A stretch of 64,000 nucleotides of DNA from Ilyonectria destructans (lineage: Eukaryota; Ascomycota; Sordariomycetes; Hypocreales; Nectriaceae), in NCBI GenBank assembly GCA_020740775.1, contig JAHEWK010000028.1, positions 1-64,000 of the forward strand, in the 5' to 3' direction. Under the pieces are notes generated by a model that worked only from the letters and a program-made list of their open reading frames with translations, was not told where the DNA came from and searched no databases. A program made the position numbers and the translations under genes. Positions 12,266 through 23,233 of this stretch are shown here, piece by piece. How positions within the stretch are numbered: position 1 is the stretch's first letter; the number at the start of each line of letters is the position of its first letter.

Positions 12266-12990
12266 GTTGATGCAGCAGGTGGACGACGGTGGTTAAAGAA
12301 ATGGTGATTCTCATCTAAAGAGAGATGCGATGACCTACGACCATGGACATGGAAAATGGGGTATATATGGAGAACGGGGAACTAGGCGATTATCAGGAAC
12401 TGTGCTATCATCGCGCCGAACGCCAGAGGCTAGTCAACCTTAAGCACCTGCAAACAGACACTGCAGGATTGGCTTTCGGCGAACGAGAAGCAATAGAGAT
12501 TGGCGCCTCCATCTGTCTCACCAGCCACTATCCCAAACCATCCAGAACGTGTCTGAGTGGGAACGCTCGCCAGTGGACAAACGGCCAGCGCCGCCTGCAG
12601 AGGTGAAGTTCCGCTTTCGACGCCGCGGATCGCACAGACATGTGACGCATATTAAAGTGTCTCTGATTCGCCGGCGAGAAGCTAGAGAGATGGTAGAAAA
12701 CATTAAATAAAAGCCATGGAACCTTAAGTGATGTCATGGTGACTGCCCCCGCGTGCAGCTTGCCGGCGCGGAACCTTGGCTACGTCCGATTGCTCGGTTA
12801 TACGAACAAGAAGCTGTGAAGGATTTTCAGGGACGGCGTTCTTCGGATAGCTGAGGGGGAGTGAAGTGGGAAATTCGGGGGGACTTCTTTTCTCAGCCCC
12901 GGAAGCCTCACCAACATAAAACCCTTCAAAGATGTTGCTGCCCAAGTTGCCCATCCCGACTCACCATCGATCAGGGAAGTATCTTGCTAA
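12266..12990. other. Divergent upstream region, ABC transporter / second NLR gene
   Basis: About 725 bp shared between the ABC transporter start (12265, minus) and the second NLR (plus). No gene is supported. A pleiotropic-drug-response-like word (TCCGCGGC, minus strand, near 12623) is close to but not equal to the yeast PDRE consensus, so it is not called as a site. Confidence 0.4.
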
Positions 12991-15900
12991 TACGATCATA
13001 AAACACCACAAGACCAAGGTGCCCTCGTCTCTGCGAAGATTGCGCCTCACTTGGTTGAGAAAGCCAAATCCAAGCTCAGAAGGCTACGACCGGCCGCTCC
13101 CCAAGACTCTGCCCCGACTTCTTCACCACCGACACCCTCGCCAACGCCATCTCGACCTGCGTCCGAACCATCAACTCAAACTCAATCAACATCCCAGCCG
13201 ATAACTTCTCTTCCTACCTCAACTAATACTGAAACCTCGCCGCTGCCGAGGCTACAAGAGCGACTTTGGAACGAGGCCTACGACAACCTCAAAGAGAGCG
13301 AGCCCAAAGATATCGAAGCATACGAGAGAATCCTATCAGCTGAACTCCACCGAAACAACTCGAGCTCTATTACGTCCGAACCAACAGAAAACAAGATATC
13401 AAGCGCTCGGGAGACACGATGCCGGCAAATACAGCAGTTAGTTAAGGAAGGACTGAACCGGATGGAGAAGGAAGCGTCCATCAAGCAAGGCATCGACAAA
13501 GGCTTGCAAGTAGTACAAGCAGTCAGGGGAATAATAGACAATGCGGTGCATGCTTCTCCGGAAGCCGCCATCGCTTGGGTCGGCGTATGCCTTGGGCTAG
13601 AGGTGTGTGTGATCGGCTTTCCCAACCGAGGAGGAGAGAATGGTGGATGATTCCCCGCTGACAGCTGACAGATCCTTTCGAACCCGGTTACCGAGTCACG
13701 CGACAATCGCAAAGGCATTGCCTATGTCCTGTCGAGAATGGAGTGGTACTGGAATTTGGTAGACCTGCTTCTCGACGAAAACAAGGCCGAACAATCTTCT
13801 TCGAGGCTCCGAGGCCAACTGGAGAGGCACGTCGTGCAGCTCTATGAGAAACTTCTCTTATATCAGATAAAGAGCGCCTGCCTTTACTACCGTAACTGGG
13901 CTGCCGTCCTCGGACGGGATATGCTCAAAATCGATGACTGGGCCGGCCAGCTCAGCGAGATCAAGGAAGCCGAGGCTGCCGTGCACAGAGACATGGAACA
14001 ATACAATACTGAAGAGAGCAGGATACAACTTGGCAAGCTTACCGACGCTGCAAGCGCGTTAGAGATGAATCTCCAAGACATTTATTCGGCCATTCAGGAC
14101 CAAACGCGGCAGCAGGAGGAGAGACATCAAGACGACAGGGACAGGCAATGCCTGAAAGACCTGCGCGAAACCGATCCTCGCGACGACAAGGCGCGCATCC
14201 AAGCTACAAAGGGTGGCCTACTCAGGGACTCGTACCGCTGGATCCTCGACCATGACGACTTCCTGCGATGGCGTGATGATCCGCAGAGCCAGCTACTCTG
14301 GATCAAAGGCGACCCAGGCAAGGGCAAGACAATGCTGCTATGCGGTATCATCGACGAACTGGACAAGGAACCCGACAATTTCCTGTCCTATTTCTTCTGC
14401 CAGGCCACCGAGCCACGACTGAGCAACGCAACGGCCGTACTGCGCGGTCTGATCTACCTTCTCGTTGAGCGGGAGCCGTCACTCATTTCGCATTTTCGGA
14501 AGAAGCACGACCATGCAGGTAAGCAGCTTTTTGAGGACGGAAATGCTTGGGAGGCCTTATCCAAGATACTTGTGGCCATGCTCGACGATCCGATCTTGGA
14601 TGGTGTGATCCTGATCATTGATGCTCTCGACGAGTGCACAACACATCGACTACAGCTGCTTGACTTTATTACCAAGTCCTCTCGCGTCAAGTGGATCGTG
14701 TCCAGTCGCAACTGGCTAGACATTGAGGAGACACTAGACAATGCGGAACACAAAGTCAGGCTGCAGCTCGAGTTAAGGACTCAATCTCCAAAGCCGTTGA
14801 CACATACATCGGATATAGGATAGACCAATTGGCACAGGATAAGAAGTACAACAAGGAAACAAAGGATACTGTCAAGATCCACTTGGCTTCTAATGCCGAT
14901 GGCACCTTTCTCTGGGTGGCCTTGGTCTGTCAAGAGCTCGCCGATCCCAAGGTCCGAAAACGGCACACGCTTGCCAAGTTGAAATCGTTCCCACCAGGAC
15001 TTGATCCTCTCTACAAGAGAATGATGGAACAAATCTCCACTTCGAATGATGCAAAACTTTGCAAGGAGATCCTAGCTATTGCTTCGGTCATATACCGACC
15101 TATTACCTTGGAGGAATTGAAGGTTCTTGTTGAGTCGCTCGACGACCTCGACCAAGACGACTTAGAAGAAATCATCAAATCCTGCGGTTCTTTCCTAACT
15201 CTTCGAGAAGGTGTCATCTACTTTGTGCATCAATCAGCCAAAGATTTCCTGCTTAAGAAGTCATCCAACGAAATCCTACCCTCGAGTATCGCGAACCAGC
15301 ACCAAGCCATCTTCTCAAGGTCACTAGGAGCTCTATCAGAGACCCTTCGACGTAATATTTGCAACCTAAGCACTCCAGGATTTCCCGTCGATCAGATCTC
15401 GCAGCCCAATCCTGACCCACTGGCTTCGATTCGATATTCTTGCGTCTACTGGGTTGACCATCTCAGTGACTCGGAATCCGAGGCGAAGATAAGCAACAAA
15501 GACTTACAAGACGGCGGTCTCATCCATGACTTCTTGAAAAAGAACTATCTATATTGGCTAGAGTCTCTCAGTCTCTTGCACAGTATGTCAAAGGGAACAT
15601 TAACAGTGCAGAAGCTCAAGGGTTAGTAGTAAGTTATCGTTAATTCATCTATCTACTCGAGACTAACTACCATATTCGCAGACATATGTGAAAGCACAAG
15701 AACTGACGAAGCTACTCCAAGATGCGCATCGCTTTATTCTCTCACACAAGCGGGCGATAGAAATTGCTCCACTGCAGGTCTATGCATCAGCTCTCGTGTT
15801 TAGCCCCACCCACAGCCTAGTGAGGGGGGTCTTTGAAAAAGAAGAGCCAGATTGGATCGCATTAAAACCGCATATGGAATCGGACTGGAATGCTTGCCTA

Positions 15901-16137
15901 CAGACGCTCGAGGGCCATGATGGGTGGGTGTACTCGGTCGCGTGGTCGGCGGACGGCCAGCGGCTTGCATCAGCTTCAAGAGATAAGACGATCAAGGTCT
16001 GGGATGCCGCTACGGGCGCCTGCATCGAGACGCTCAAGGGCCACGAGGGTGTGAACTCGGTTGCGTGGTCGGCGGATGGCCAGCGGCTCGCATCAGCTTC
16101 AAGAGATAAGACGATCAAGGTCTGGGATACCGCTACG
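12991..16137 (+). pseudogene. NACHT-WD40 NLR-like gene, frameshifted and truncated
   Basis: Exon 1 (open from 12991 to 13602; no in-frame ATG, so the true start is unresolved) encodes a Pro/Ser/Thr-rich leader and the start of an N-terminal domain like that of NWD-type NACHT NTPases. A 69-bp intron (13603-13671) joins it in phase to 13672. NACHT follows, with Walker A GDPGKGKT near 14310 and Walker B LIIDALDECT near 14610. Near 14775 the frame breaks: after LQLEL the coding sense continues in another frame (DSISKAVDTYIGYRIDQLA), consistent with loss of one A from an AAA run. A further intron near 15622-15694 leads to the WD40 part, of which only two repeats remain before similarity stops at 16137, exactly at a MITE. 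The gene is most likely inactive unless the frameshift is a sequencing error. Confidence 0.8.
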
Positions 16138-16313
16138 CAGGGCTCCGATCAATTACACCAGACATACTCCGTATATGTTGATCAATTTGGTTGATCAACC
16201 ATGTATTTGGGATCACTTAGTAAACCGTGCACGCGTGCACGTCCCCTTTTGCGCCACGTGCCACCTGTAAATACACTACACCAAGGGCTCTGGTGTAGTT
16301 GATCGGAGCCCTG
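16138..16313. mobile_element. 176-bp MITE with 25-bp CAGGG terminal inverted repeats (hAT-like)
   Basis: The left end CAGGGCTCCGATCAATTACA and the right end (its reverse complement with one C/T change) form 25-bp inverted repeats at 16138-16162 and 16289-16313. The CAGGG terminus is typical of hAT-derived MITEs. The element has no coding capacity. The flanking 8-mers (CCGCTACG and CTCGTCCT) are not duplicates, so the surroundings were rearranged after insertion. It sits where the WD40 array of the upstream NLR gene is cut off. Confidence 0.8.
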
Positions 16314-16329
16314 CTCGTCCTCAGCGAGA

Positions 16330-17476
16330 TGCGCTCAACACCATCCAAATCCCGTCCGTCGTCGCGATCCTCGATACTTACCACCGAATAAAAGCGCCTT
16401 CCGATCCAAGACTCACGATTATGCCGCTCCGACGAAGGCTGAAAGCCCGCTCCTAATCTCCCCCCAAACGACCCGCATCCGGCTCTACTTCACCGAGGAA
16501 TGACGGTTCAGACAAACGTGGACGATGACGAATTCGACAACATGCTTGCGCCTGCTAGCATGAATATCGACCTTAAAGAGGCTAGGAGAGTCAGGAACGA
16601 TTTCAGGTCTTCGTGTCTTAATAGAGCCTCTTGTTGTGCCGTCTCGGGCGAAGGAGAGCCATGGTGCCCAGGTCCGCCTATAGGCCATGGCGTACAGGCC
16701 TGCCATATCGTCCCCGAGCAACACTACCATCTCTACCCCAGCACCGGTGGGAAGCACGTTGATGACGATGGACCTGTGGAGGATAGTCCACGTCGTCTTC
16801 GAGAAGCATGGCAAAACACCTGGAATCCCAGGAATGGCATCCTCTTGATGAAGCATCTTCACGAATTTTTCGACGCACCACTCTTCTCCATCCGTCCCCA
16901 CACGCTCCGCATTCGTGTGTTTATGCCATACAACGCCCTGGCCAGGTTCAACGGCCAGAAAGCATCCGTACCTGCGACTATCGATCGGAAGGCCCTTCGA
17001 TATCACTGAGATGTGCTCCATCGAGAACATGGCGGCTGAGAGGCCTAATTTGGATACCGCCTCGCCTAGCACAAGCAGGATAGCTACATATGGGAGCTAC
17101 ATATGGGACAGGCACGCCGTTTAGTGCGAAGACTGACCTCCCCGTGACACCGAGCTCGAGAGGCACGCAAATGGAGGCTGTCACTGGTAGGACGAGCAAC
17201 CCAGCTAAGAGATCGCGGCCAGAGCGTTCTGGCCAAAATCAGCCCAGAGACGCTTCTAGACAAGACGACTTGGCAGAAGAAGCAGAAGCGGTGTTATGGA
17301 AAGAGGAAACAGGGTGCAAACGCAGGCGACTGGAGGACTGCCAGGGTGACGATGAGACTTCTCCACGGCATGACTTGTTTCAACAGGATATGCCGCAAGG
17401 TTATATCACGCGGCGCAATAATCGCGAGTTCTTAGCAGATGTGAATTGGGAATTGCAAAAGTTCAAGGCACGCTAG
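16330..17476 (+). pseudogene. HNH-nuclease-domain protein, multiply frameshifted
   Basis: The middle frame (16500-17009) shows an HNH_2-like core: Cys/Gly-rich CAVSGEGEPWCPGPP, the QACHIVP histidine, and NPRNGILLMKHLHEFFD with the Asn and second His. Coding sense starts earlier, with VAILDTYHRIKAP-like residues from about 16348, and shifts frame just before 16500 (FTEE then ATG). It shifts again near 17008 (RYH to EMCSIENMAAE). A third shift is caused by a perfect 13-bp tandem duplication at about 17082-17107 (AGCTACATATGGG twice). The C-terminal Lys/Arg/Glu-rich tail then runs to the stop at 17476. Fungal genomes carry families of such HNH proteins of unknown role. This copy is clearly broken. 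Confidence 0.75.
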
Positions 17477-18169
17477 CTCGCAAGTTGAGGTGACGGGATT
17501 CTGATCAGGGGGTTCAGGTGGGAAACAGGTTCTAGGTACTATGGTACCGCGAACCGGATGTGATCAGTTTTATAAAGTTATCTTTTCACTCCACCCCCAG
17601 TAAGGTTTCCAATCCGTAGCGGGAGAGTGACGTGTGGCTTCCCAAGCGGCGCCATGTCACCATAAGGTGTGGGAATTTGTTAAGTGGTGCTCAGTCGTCC
17701 AGTCGGAGAGACGGGGAGACGGGGAGACTCTAATCATCTCGTGATGAAGCATGTGACAAAGTCTAAGTTGAAAGCGTCGTGGCTGTCAATCTTGTTAGTT
17801 GTTCCCCCATTCGAATACGAACCCCCCAATGTCCCCCATTCGACCATACGTCATCTCGTAGTCACCGCGCGTAATGAGGCGCTGAAAAGTACCATCGACC
17901 GGGCCCTTCCGCCTATTGAGGGGAGCACTACATACTTGGGAGAATTGGAACTCGTACAGGCCGGATTTAATTACGACTGAACCTTTGTGCCATCAAAGCT
18001 GAAATCATTTAATAAAGGGCATGATCGTAAATAAAGAATCCGACCGTAACCAGCCAGTGAATACGTTGGTTTGGATATAAAACTGTGACGCCATCACGAC
18101 AGCAGAGCGATTTCCCAAAAGATCCGTATTCAACCAATATTGCACCGGCTCCTCAACCACAACACGATC
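17477..18169. other. Intergenic upstream of the lysophospholipase gene
   Basis: No gene is supported. An open frame at 17684-17980 lacks any recognisable motif. GACGGGGAGACGGGGAGAC near 17710 is a short tandem repeat. Confidence 0.4.
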
Positions 18170-20235
18170 ATGTTTAATTATCGTTGTTTTTTTATCCTCA
18201 TCACCATCGGCAGTAAGTCAATGGCACCGAATTTTAGCATCTTCCTAGACTCAATCTACCACTTAGTAGTATTACGCGTCTCAGCCGACGAACCGAATGG
18301 ACCATTTCTCGAGAATAGGGCTGCCCCAAACGCCCCTAATGGCTATGCCCCAGCTTCAGTCTCTTGCCCAGCGACCCGGCCAACAGTCCGTACAGCCACA
18401 GGCCTTTCACCACAGGAAACAAAATGGCTCCCAGTGCGTGGAAACAACACCATTCCGGCGTTAAAGACGGTACTCAGCCGGGCAAATATTACCGGCTTGG
18501 ACACGAACGCCTACATCGACGGCATTATAAGCAACGGCAGCCAAGTGCCACGGGTTGGCATCGCCATCTCTGGAGGCGGGTATCGAGCACTGATGAACGG
18601 CGCGGGCGCAATTGCAGCATTCGATAATCGCTCTGCCAACTCGGTGAGCGATGGTCAATTGGGTGGCCTACTCCAGGCCACGACGTACCTCAGCGGACTG
18701 TCTGGAGGGAGCTGGCTCGTCGGAAGCCTATTTGTGCAGAACTTCACATCGGTCGAGTCCATTATCTTCTCGTCCAAGGGTTTTCTGAGCGAGCTTTGGC
18801 AGTTTCAGAACTCGATATTTAAAGGTCTGTTGGACTCATCCCTTTGTTAATATTGATATATGCTTATTCTACTGAAATACAGGGCCAGAGGGGCTGTCTC
18901 GAACAGAGTACTACCGTGAGCTATATCAGGATGTCAATAATAAATCCGATGCCGGTTATAATACGACTATCACGGATTATTGGGGCCGGTCTTTGTCGTA
19001 TCAGCTCGTCAATGCTAGTGACGGAGGACCAGGTATGGCATGCAAACACAACGCGACGAGCGCCGAACGCACTAACTATTACAACAGGGTACACCTTTTC
19101 ATCTATTGCAGATGACTCCGATTTCGCAAACGCCAATGCGCCTATGCCCCTCATCGTCGCGGTAGAGAGGGCGTTCGGACAGCTCCTAATCCCCTCCAAC
19201 TCGACGGTTTTCGAGTTTAATCCTTGGGAAATGGGGTCCTACGACACAGGGACTGAGGCCTTTGCACCATTGAAGTATATCGGCTCAGAATTCACAAATG
19301 GGACTGTGCCCCGCAACCGGCACTGCATCGCCGGCTTCGACAATGCCGGTTTCGTCATGGGCACCTCATCGTCACTGTTCAACCAGGCATTCTTGCAAAT
19401 TGGCCAGGTGTCTGGTGTCCCAGATTTCCTGGTGCGGGCGCTGAACGACACACTGGCGCAGCTCGGGGAGGAGAACAGAGACATCGCGAGTTGGCCAAAT
19501 CCCTTCTACAAATACAATCCCAGCGACAATGTGAACGCCGACAACGCCATTCTTACTCTCGTCGATGGCGGCGAGGACTTGCAAAATATCCCTCTACATC
19601 CTCTCATCCTGCCCGAGCGCCGAGTCGACGTCGTCTTCGCTGTTGACGGCTCTGCGGACACCAAAACCTATTGGCCAAATGGCACCGCCCTCGTCGCGAC
19701 CTACAGCCGGTCCAAGAGTAAGGCCGCAACCGATAGCTCCGACTTTCCAACGATTCCAGATCAGAACACCTTTGTCAACTTGGGCCTGAACATGCGGCCG
19801 ACATTTTTTGGGTGTAATAACAAATCTTCCTCTGGACCACTGATTGTCTACTTGCCGAACGCGCCTTACTCCTCCCATTCCAACTTCTCAACCTTCGACC
19901 TCGAGTATAGCATTGACGAGCGGAACCAGGTAATCGAGAACGGATACAATGTTGCGACCATGGGGAATGGCACTGTGGACTCCAATTGGCCTACGTGTGT
20001 AAGCTGTGCTATTCTGGCACGCAGTTTCGCTCGCACAAAGACCGACGTGCCCGGGGCATGTTCAGACTGCTTTTCGAGGTACTGCTGGAATGGCACGACG
20101 AACTCGACCACGCCAGCTACGTACCAGCCACAGCAAATCATCATCGAGAGCGGCGCGGAGAGGTCGGCAGCGTGGATGGGTAGTATCGGAGGCTACGCCT
20201 TTGTGACTTGCGTCGTGACGTTTCTTGCAATATGA
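18170..20235 (+). CDS. Secreted lysophospholipase / phospholipase B
   Basis: Best model: ATG at 18170; exons 18170-18212, 18267-18824, 18883-19032 and 19088-20235 (introns 54-58 bp, GTAAGT, GTCTGT and GTATGG donors, AG acceptors), about 632 residues. The first intron removes a stretch that would interrupt a signal peptide, leaving MFNYRCFFILITIG followed by IVLRVSA. Catalytic features of the cPLA2/PLB fold are present: oxyanion SGGGYRAL, nucleophile GLSGGSW, and the aspartate of TLVDGGEDLQN. There are many N-glycosylation sequons. The tail (ERSAAW then a hydrophobic stretch to LAI) suggests a GPI-anchor signal. Fungal PLBs remove acyl chains from phospholipids and lysophospholipids at the cell surface or outside the cell. 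The first intron is the least certain part of the model. Confidence 0.9.
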
Positions 20236-21252
20236 GGGGAAGTAATTGGCGAGACAGATCGGCGATGCATGTCGTCGATACGACACCCCATTTTGGTGCA
20301 AAAAGCTTGTGAATTTCAAAACTGCCAGGAGGCGCTTCACCGGGGCTGATGCAAAATGCCATAAGCACAATTAGACTAGCGTCAGCTGTCAGTCTGCAAT
20401 CGATCTTGAGCATCTCTCTCTCGCTCGTGACAGCGGAAATAGTGGTGTGGACCAGAACGCCATGCCACAAACTCTACACGACTTGGTCGAGTCAGCCGAC
20501 GTCATTTGTAAGGTTTGAGGCCCTCAATTCAATTTATAATCCGCTAACCTGACGATATAATTGCCTCAGTGGGGGATTGAGACATGCATGTTCTAGCCCT
20601 AGCGTAGACCGATGCTCTTCGGTTAGTGACCACGGAATCGACGAAGCGAGGGTGTCCCATTCCCCGTCCAAGAAATCGAGCTCAAAATCCGGTTCGACGG
20701 GGCATTCTTCCTAAAGGCGAAACATATGATCTATACATCTCGAGTGCAGGTTCATAACAGTCAAGAAATCACCGAGTGGCGTTTTCATGACAACACGATG
20801 AGGTTTCTTTATAATAAATACTTGGCTATATTATGACTGATGTTGAACATGTCGGAACGCCCCAGCCTGACTAATATATTAGATCCCGCCTCTGTGCAAT
20901 TCCCTCGAGGCCGAAGCTGGAATTTGAAGCCAAAACAAGAACCTTTGGAGTGGACAAATGTCGAAAACGAATGCCGCATAGTCCCAAAGAAGACCAATAT
21001 TATCGCATGCAACGAACCAACCCGAACAGGACGTAACGACGCAATTTGGAAAACTCTGATATCGGTATAGAAATCGATACAACGAGCATCCTTCCATTAT
21101 ACCGCCGAGGTTGGCTGCGTAACTTGGGGTTCGGCTCGGGCAGGTTCCGTGTTTGCAGAGTCCCTGCTAGGCCGATCTGAAGGGTGACTGCTGCTGTATT
21201 TGGGAAAAGTGAAGTTCAGTACAACTCCTAGGTTTTCGAGGATCGATCTCAC
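20236..21252. other. Intergenic between lysophospholipase and MARVEL gene
   Basis: About 1 kb between two convergent genes. I see no gene, repeat or RNA. Short open frames near 20840-21097 on both strands lack family signatures. Confidence 0.4.
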
Positions 21253-21917
21253 TCACTGCGACATTTTTCTCATCTGCTGCTTCGCAGACTGCATCGCGTC
21301 CTTGACCTGGACATAGTTCTGGAATACGTACACGCCCTATTCGCTAATTAGTCGTGATGATGCAATTTCAACAAGGGCCGATGTCCTACCAGAATACCAC
21401 TGAGTAAGTGAAGGAACCAAGCGATGAATGAGAAGGCGAGAACGGTTCGCCATTGAGAACATCCGGCACTGTTGATGTTGACTCTCCCAACTGGACCAAC
21501 AGTCCAGAAGTGACCCCAGTAATAACCCCAGTAATTGTAATACCAGGTTGCTGAGCAGGTGTGACTTCTGGTTTCCTATCGATTCTTGTCTTAGTGCATG
21601 TCCAAAATAAAAATGAAAAGGGATCCTACCGTTTGGAGCAAGCAATATGCCACGAGCCACATGATAAAGAGAATAAAATCGAAGGGGAAGCTCATAAAAA
21701 GAGTATCAAATGGTGGACAGAGGAAAATGGAATACACAATACCGATACCCGCGACAACCATGGTGTAGATAAGTCGTCCATTCATATTGACCCCGGCAAT
21801 ACTGAGGTTGTAGGCGAACCGGGAAAGTAGGCCGAGGACGATCACCGCGCTGGAAAGCTCCAAAAATCGGAGGATGACGGACGCGATCTTGTGTGCAGCA
21901 CCGCTGTGTTCCTTCAT
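21253..21917 (-). CDS. MARVEL-type four-helix membrane protein
   Basis: Exon 1 (21917-21630) starts MKEHSGAAHKIAS and holds three hydrophobic segments. Exon 2 (about 21567-21390) carries the aromatic TWYYNYWGYYWGHFW region typical of fungal MARVEL proteins and the fourth helix. A 53-bp intron (21389-21337, GTAGGA...TAG) leads in phase to exon 3, encoding GVYVFQNYVQVKDAMQSAKQ and the stop at 21253. The family is found in plasma-membrane and vesicle membranes; the function of this member is unknown. Oddity: with the only canonical donor (GTAGGA after CAAACG) and acceptor, exons 1 and 2 disagree by one base, so either the junction is non-canonical or there is a 1-nt indel. Confidence 0.7.
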
Positions 21918-22228
21918 ATTGATCTAGGTGAAGGTGTTTTCGAAATTGGTGCCGAGTAGTGAATTGAGTTGTTAGTTGATTAATGATTTGCAAGGATCCT
22001 ACAGCTCGAGTGGCTAAGAACAGCACACTTTTGAACATGGATGCCCGGTATAAGTAGACGATCGACAGGCTACATGTGCCCATAATTTTGTATGGAGACA
22101 GCGTTATGTTAGTTTGACTTCTATCCACGTCACTATGATTCAGAGGCGTCGCGGAAGTTTATTCCGATTCCCTACATCACAAATCAGTCGATATGTAAGC
22201 CACTGGAGCTTCAGTCACCAATGATATC
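21918..22228. other. Intergenic, upstream of MARVEL gene
   Basis: Nothing recognisable. It includes the MARVEL promoter region and ends at an LTR-like sequence at 22229. Confidence 0.4.
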
Positions 22229-22437
22229 TGTAACGGGTCAGGCCCACTTGGCTGGCGGCTCTGCCGCCAAGCCCGAATTCTTCTCCACAGCGCCATCGAG
22301 TTGATTCTCGAATCTTCTATATTAAAGAAGATATAACGCGTCTTCACGCACCCAGTTTGTATTTAGATTCTTTCCTTTCTTCATCTTGAAAGTAAACAGC
22401 ATAGGGACTAGTTAGTTGAATCAACTCACTAGAGGCC
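22229..22437. mobile_element. LTR-like fragment (TGTAACGGG start) abutting the LINE
   Basis: The stretch starts TGTAACGGGTC, a common opening of fungal LTRs, followed by a GC-rich hairpin (GGCGG-CTCTG-CCGCC) and an AT-rich tract with TATATTAAAGAAGATATA. No matching terminus (ACA) or second LTR is seen. The sequence runs directly into the truncated end of the LINE near 22437. The call rests on the terminal signature only. Confidence 0.35.
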
Positions 22438-23233
22438 TTTCACAGTGTTCTCCTGTTATCCTGATCTTTGTAGGGCTTGGTAGTCGAGCAAGCCGAGTTG
22501 TTGGAAGGGTAATGCTAATAGTAGAGTGATCTGAGCTGGTTGAGAGATGGTCTTCAATAGTAGCTTCCACTAGCTGAATATTTGAGAGAGCTAGGTCGAT
22601 TGTATTGCCACGGCTGTTCGTAGGGATATCAGGGGGGCTAGCTAATTGCAAGTCATGCTGTTGAGCCCATCTTGCTATTAGATGCCCCTTGCCTTTGCTT
22701 CGGCCGGCCTGCCAGGTTGGATGTGAGGCATTAAAGTCACCAGCTATTAAGGAGCTAGCCGGAGGGGTCCAGTTTAAAAGGAGGTCGAGAGCTCTGTCGT
22801 AAGACGGCCGTCAATAGATATTGACGATCGTTATCCCTTCAACTTGGAGCCAGAGGATGTCTCGGGTGCTCGCTATAGCTAGTTGATTGGTAGCTAAGTT
22901 GCTGCGTTTTGAGACATAGGATATAACCCTAGGTCGGGTCTTCTTGCCAGTCCAGGAGGTGACTGGTGAATAGGTATTAAAGGCTGGGTGTGTTTTTGTT
23001 AGACAGCGGCTTTCCATAACAGCAGTCCAGGGCTCTTGAAGGAGGACTAGGTCAAAGCCATTGCTATCTGCAAGGGCTAGTGCGGTGTCATGGGCAGCAG
23101 CCCCTTTTCCGATATTGGCTTGGAAGATCCGCAGGGGGGAGCTGTGGCTCCCTGCTCGGCCGGGCCGGGCTTGTTGCATTAAGAGGTGATATGGATAGCT
23201 GTCGAGCCCTCTAGCCGTCTCTTCTTGAGTCAC
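22421..23233 (-). pseudogene. LINE ORF2, APE-type endonuclease portion only
   Basis: It begins in overlap with the ORF1 stop and encodes an endonuclease/exonuclease/phosphatase domain: IFQANIGKGAAAHDTALALA, LVLLQEPW, then after a stop AGDFNASHPTW and SSDHSTISITL, the metal-binding and catalytic (GDFN, SDH) motifs. An in-frame TGA at about 22812 follows TIVNIY and fits CGA to TGA. The frame ends at 22421 without a reverse transcriptase, so the copy cannot mobilise itself. Confidence 0.8.

Noticed and set aside
12600..12640. Pleiotropic drug response element for the ABC transporter
   Set aside because: TCCGCGGC differs from the yeast consensus and is single; a match this loose is expected by chance.
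18170..20235. Patatin-like phospholipase (Starship PLP) identity for the lipase
   Set aside because: The motifs SGGGYRAL and GLSGGSW and the N-glycosylated secreted layout are those of the PLB/cPLA2 family, not patatin.
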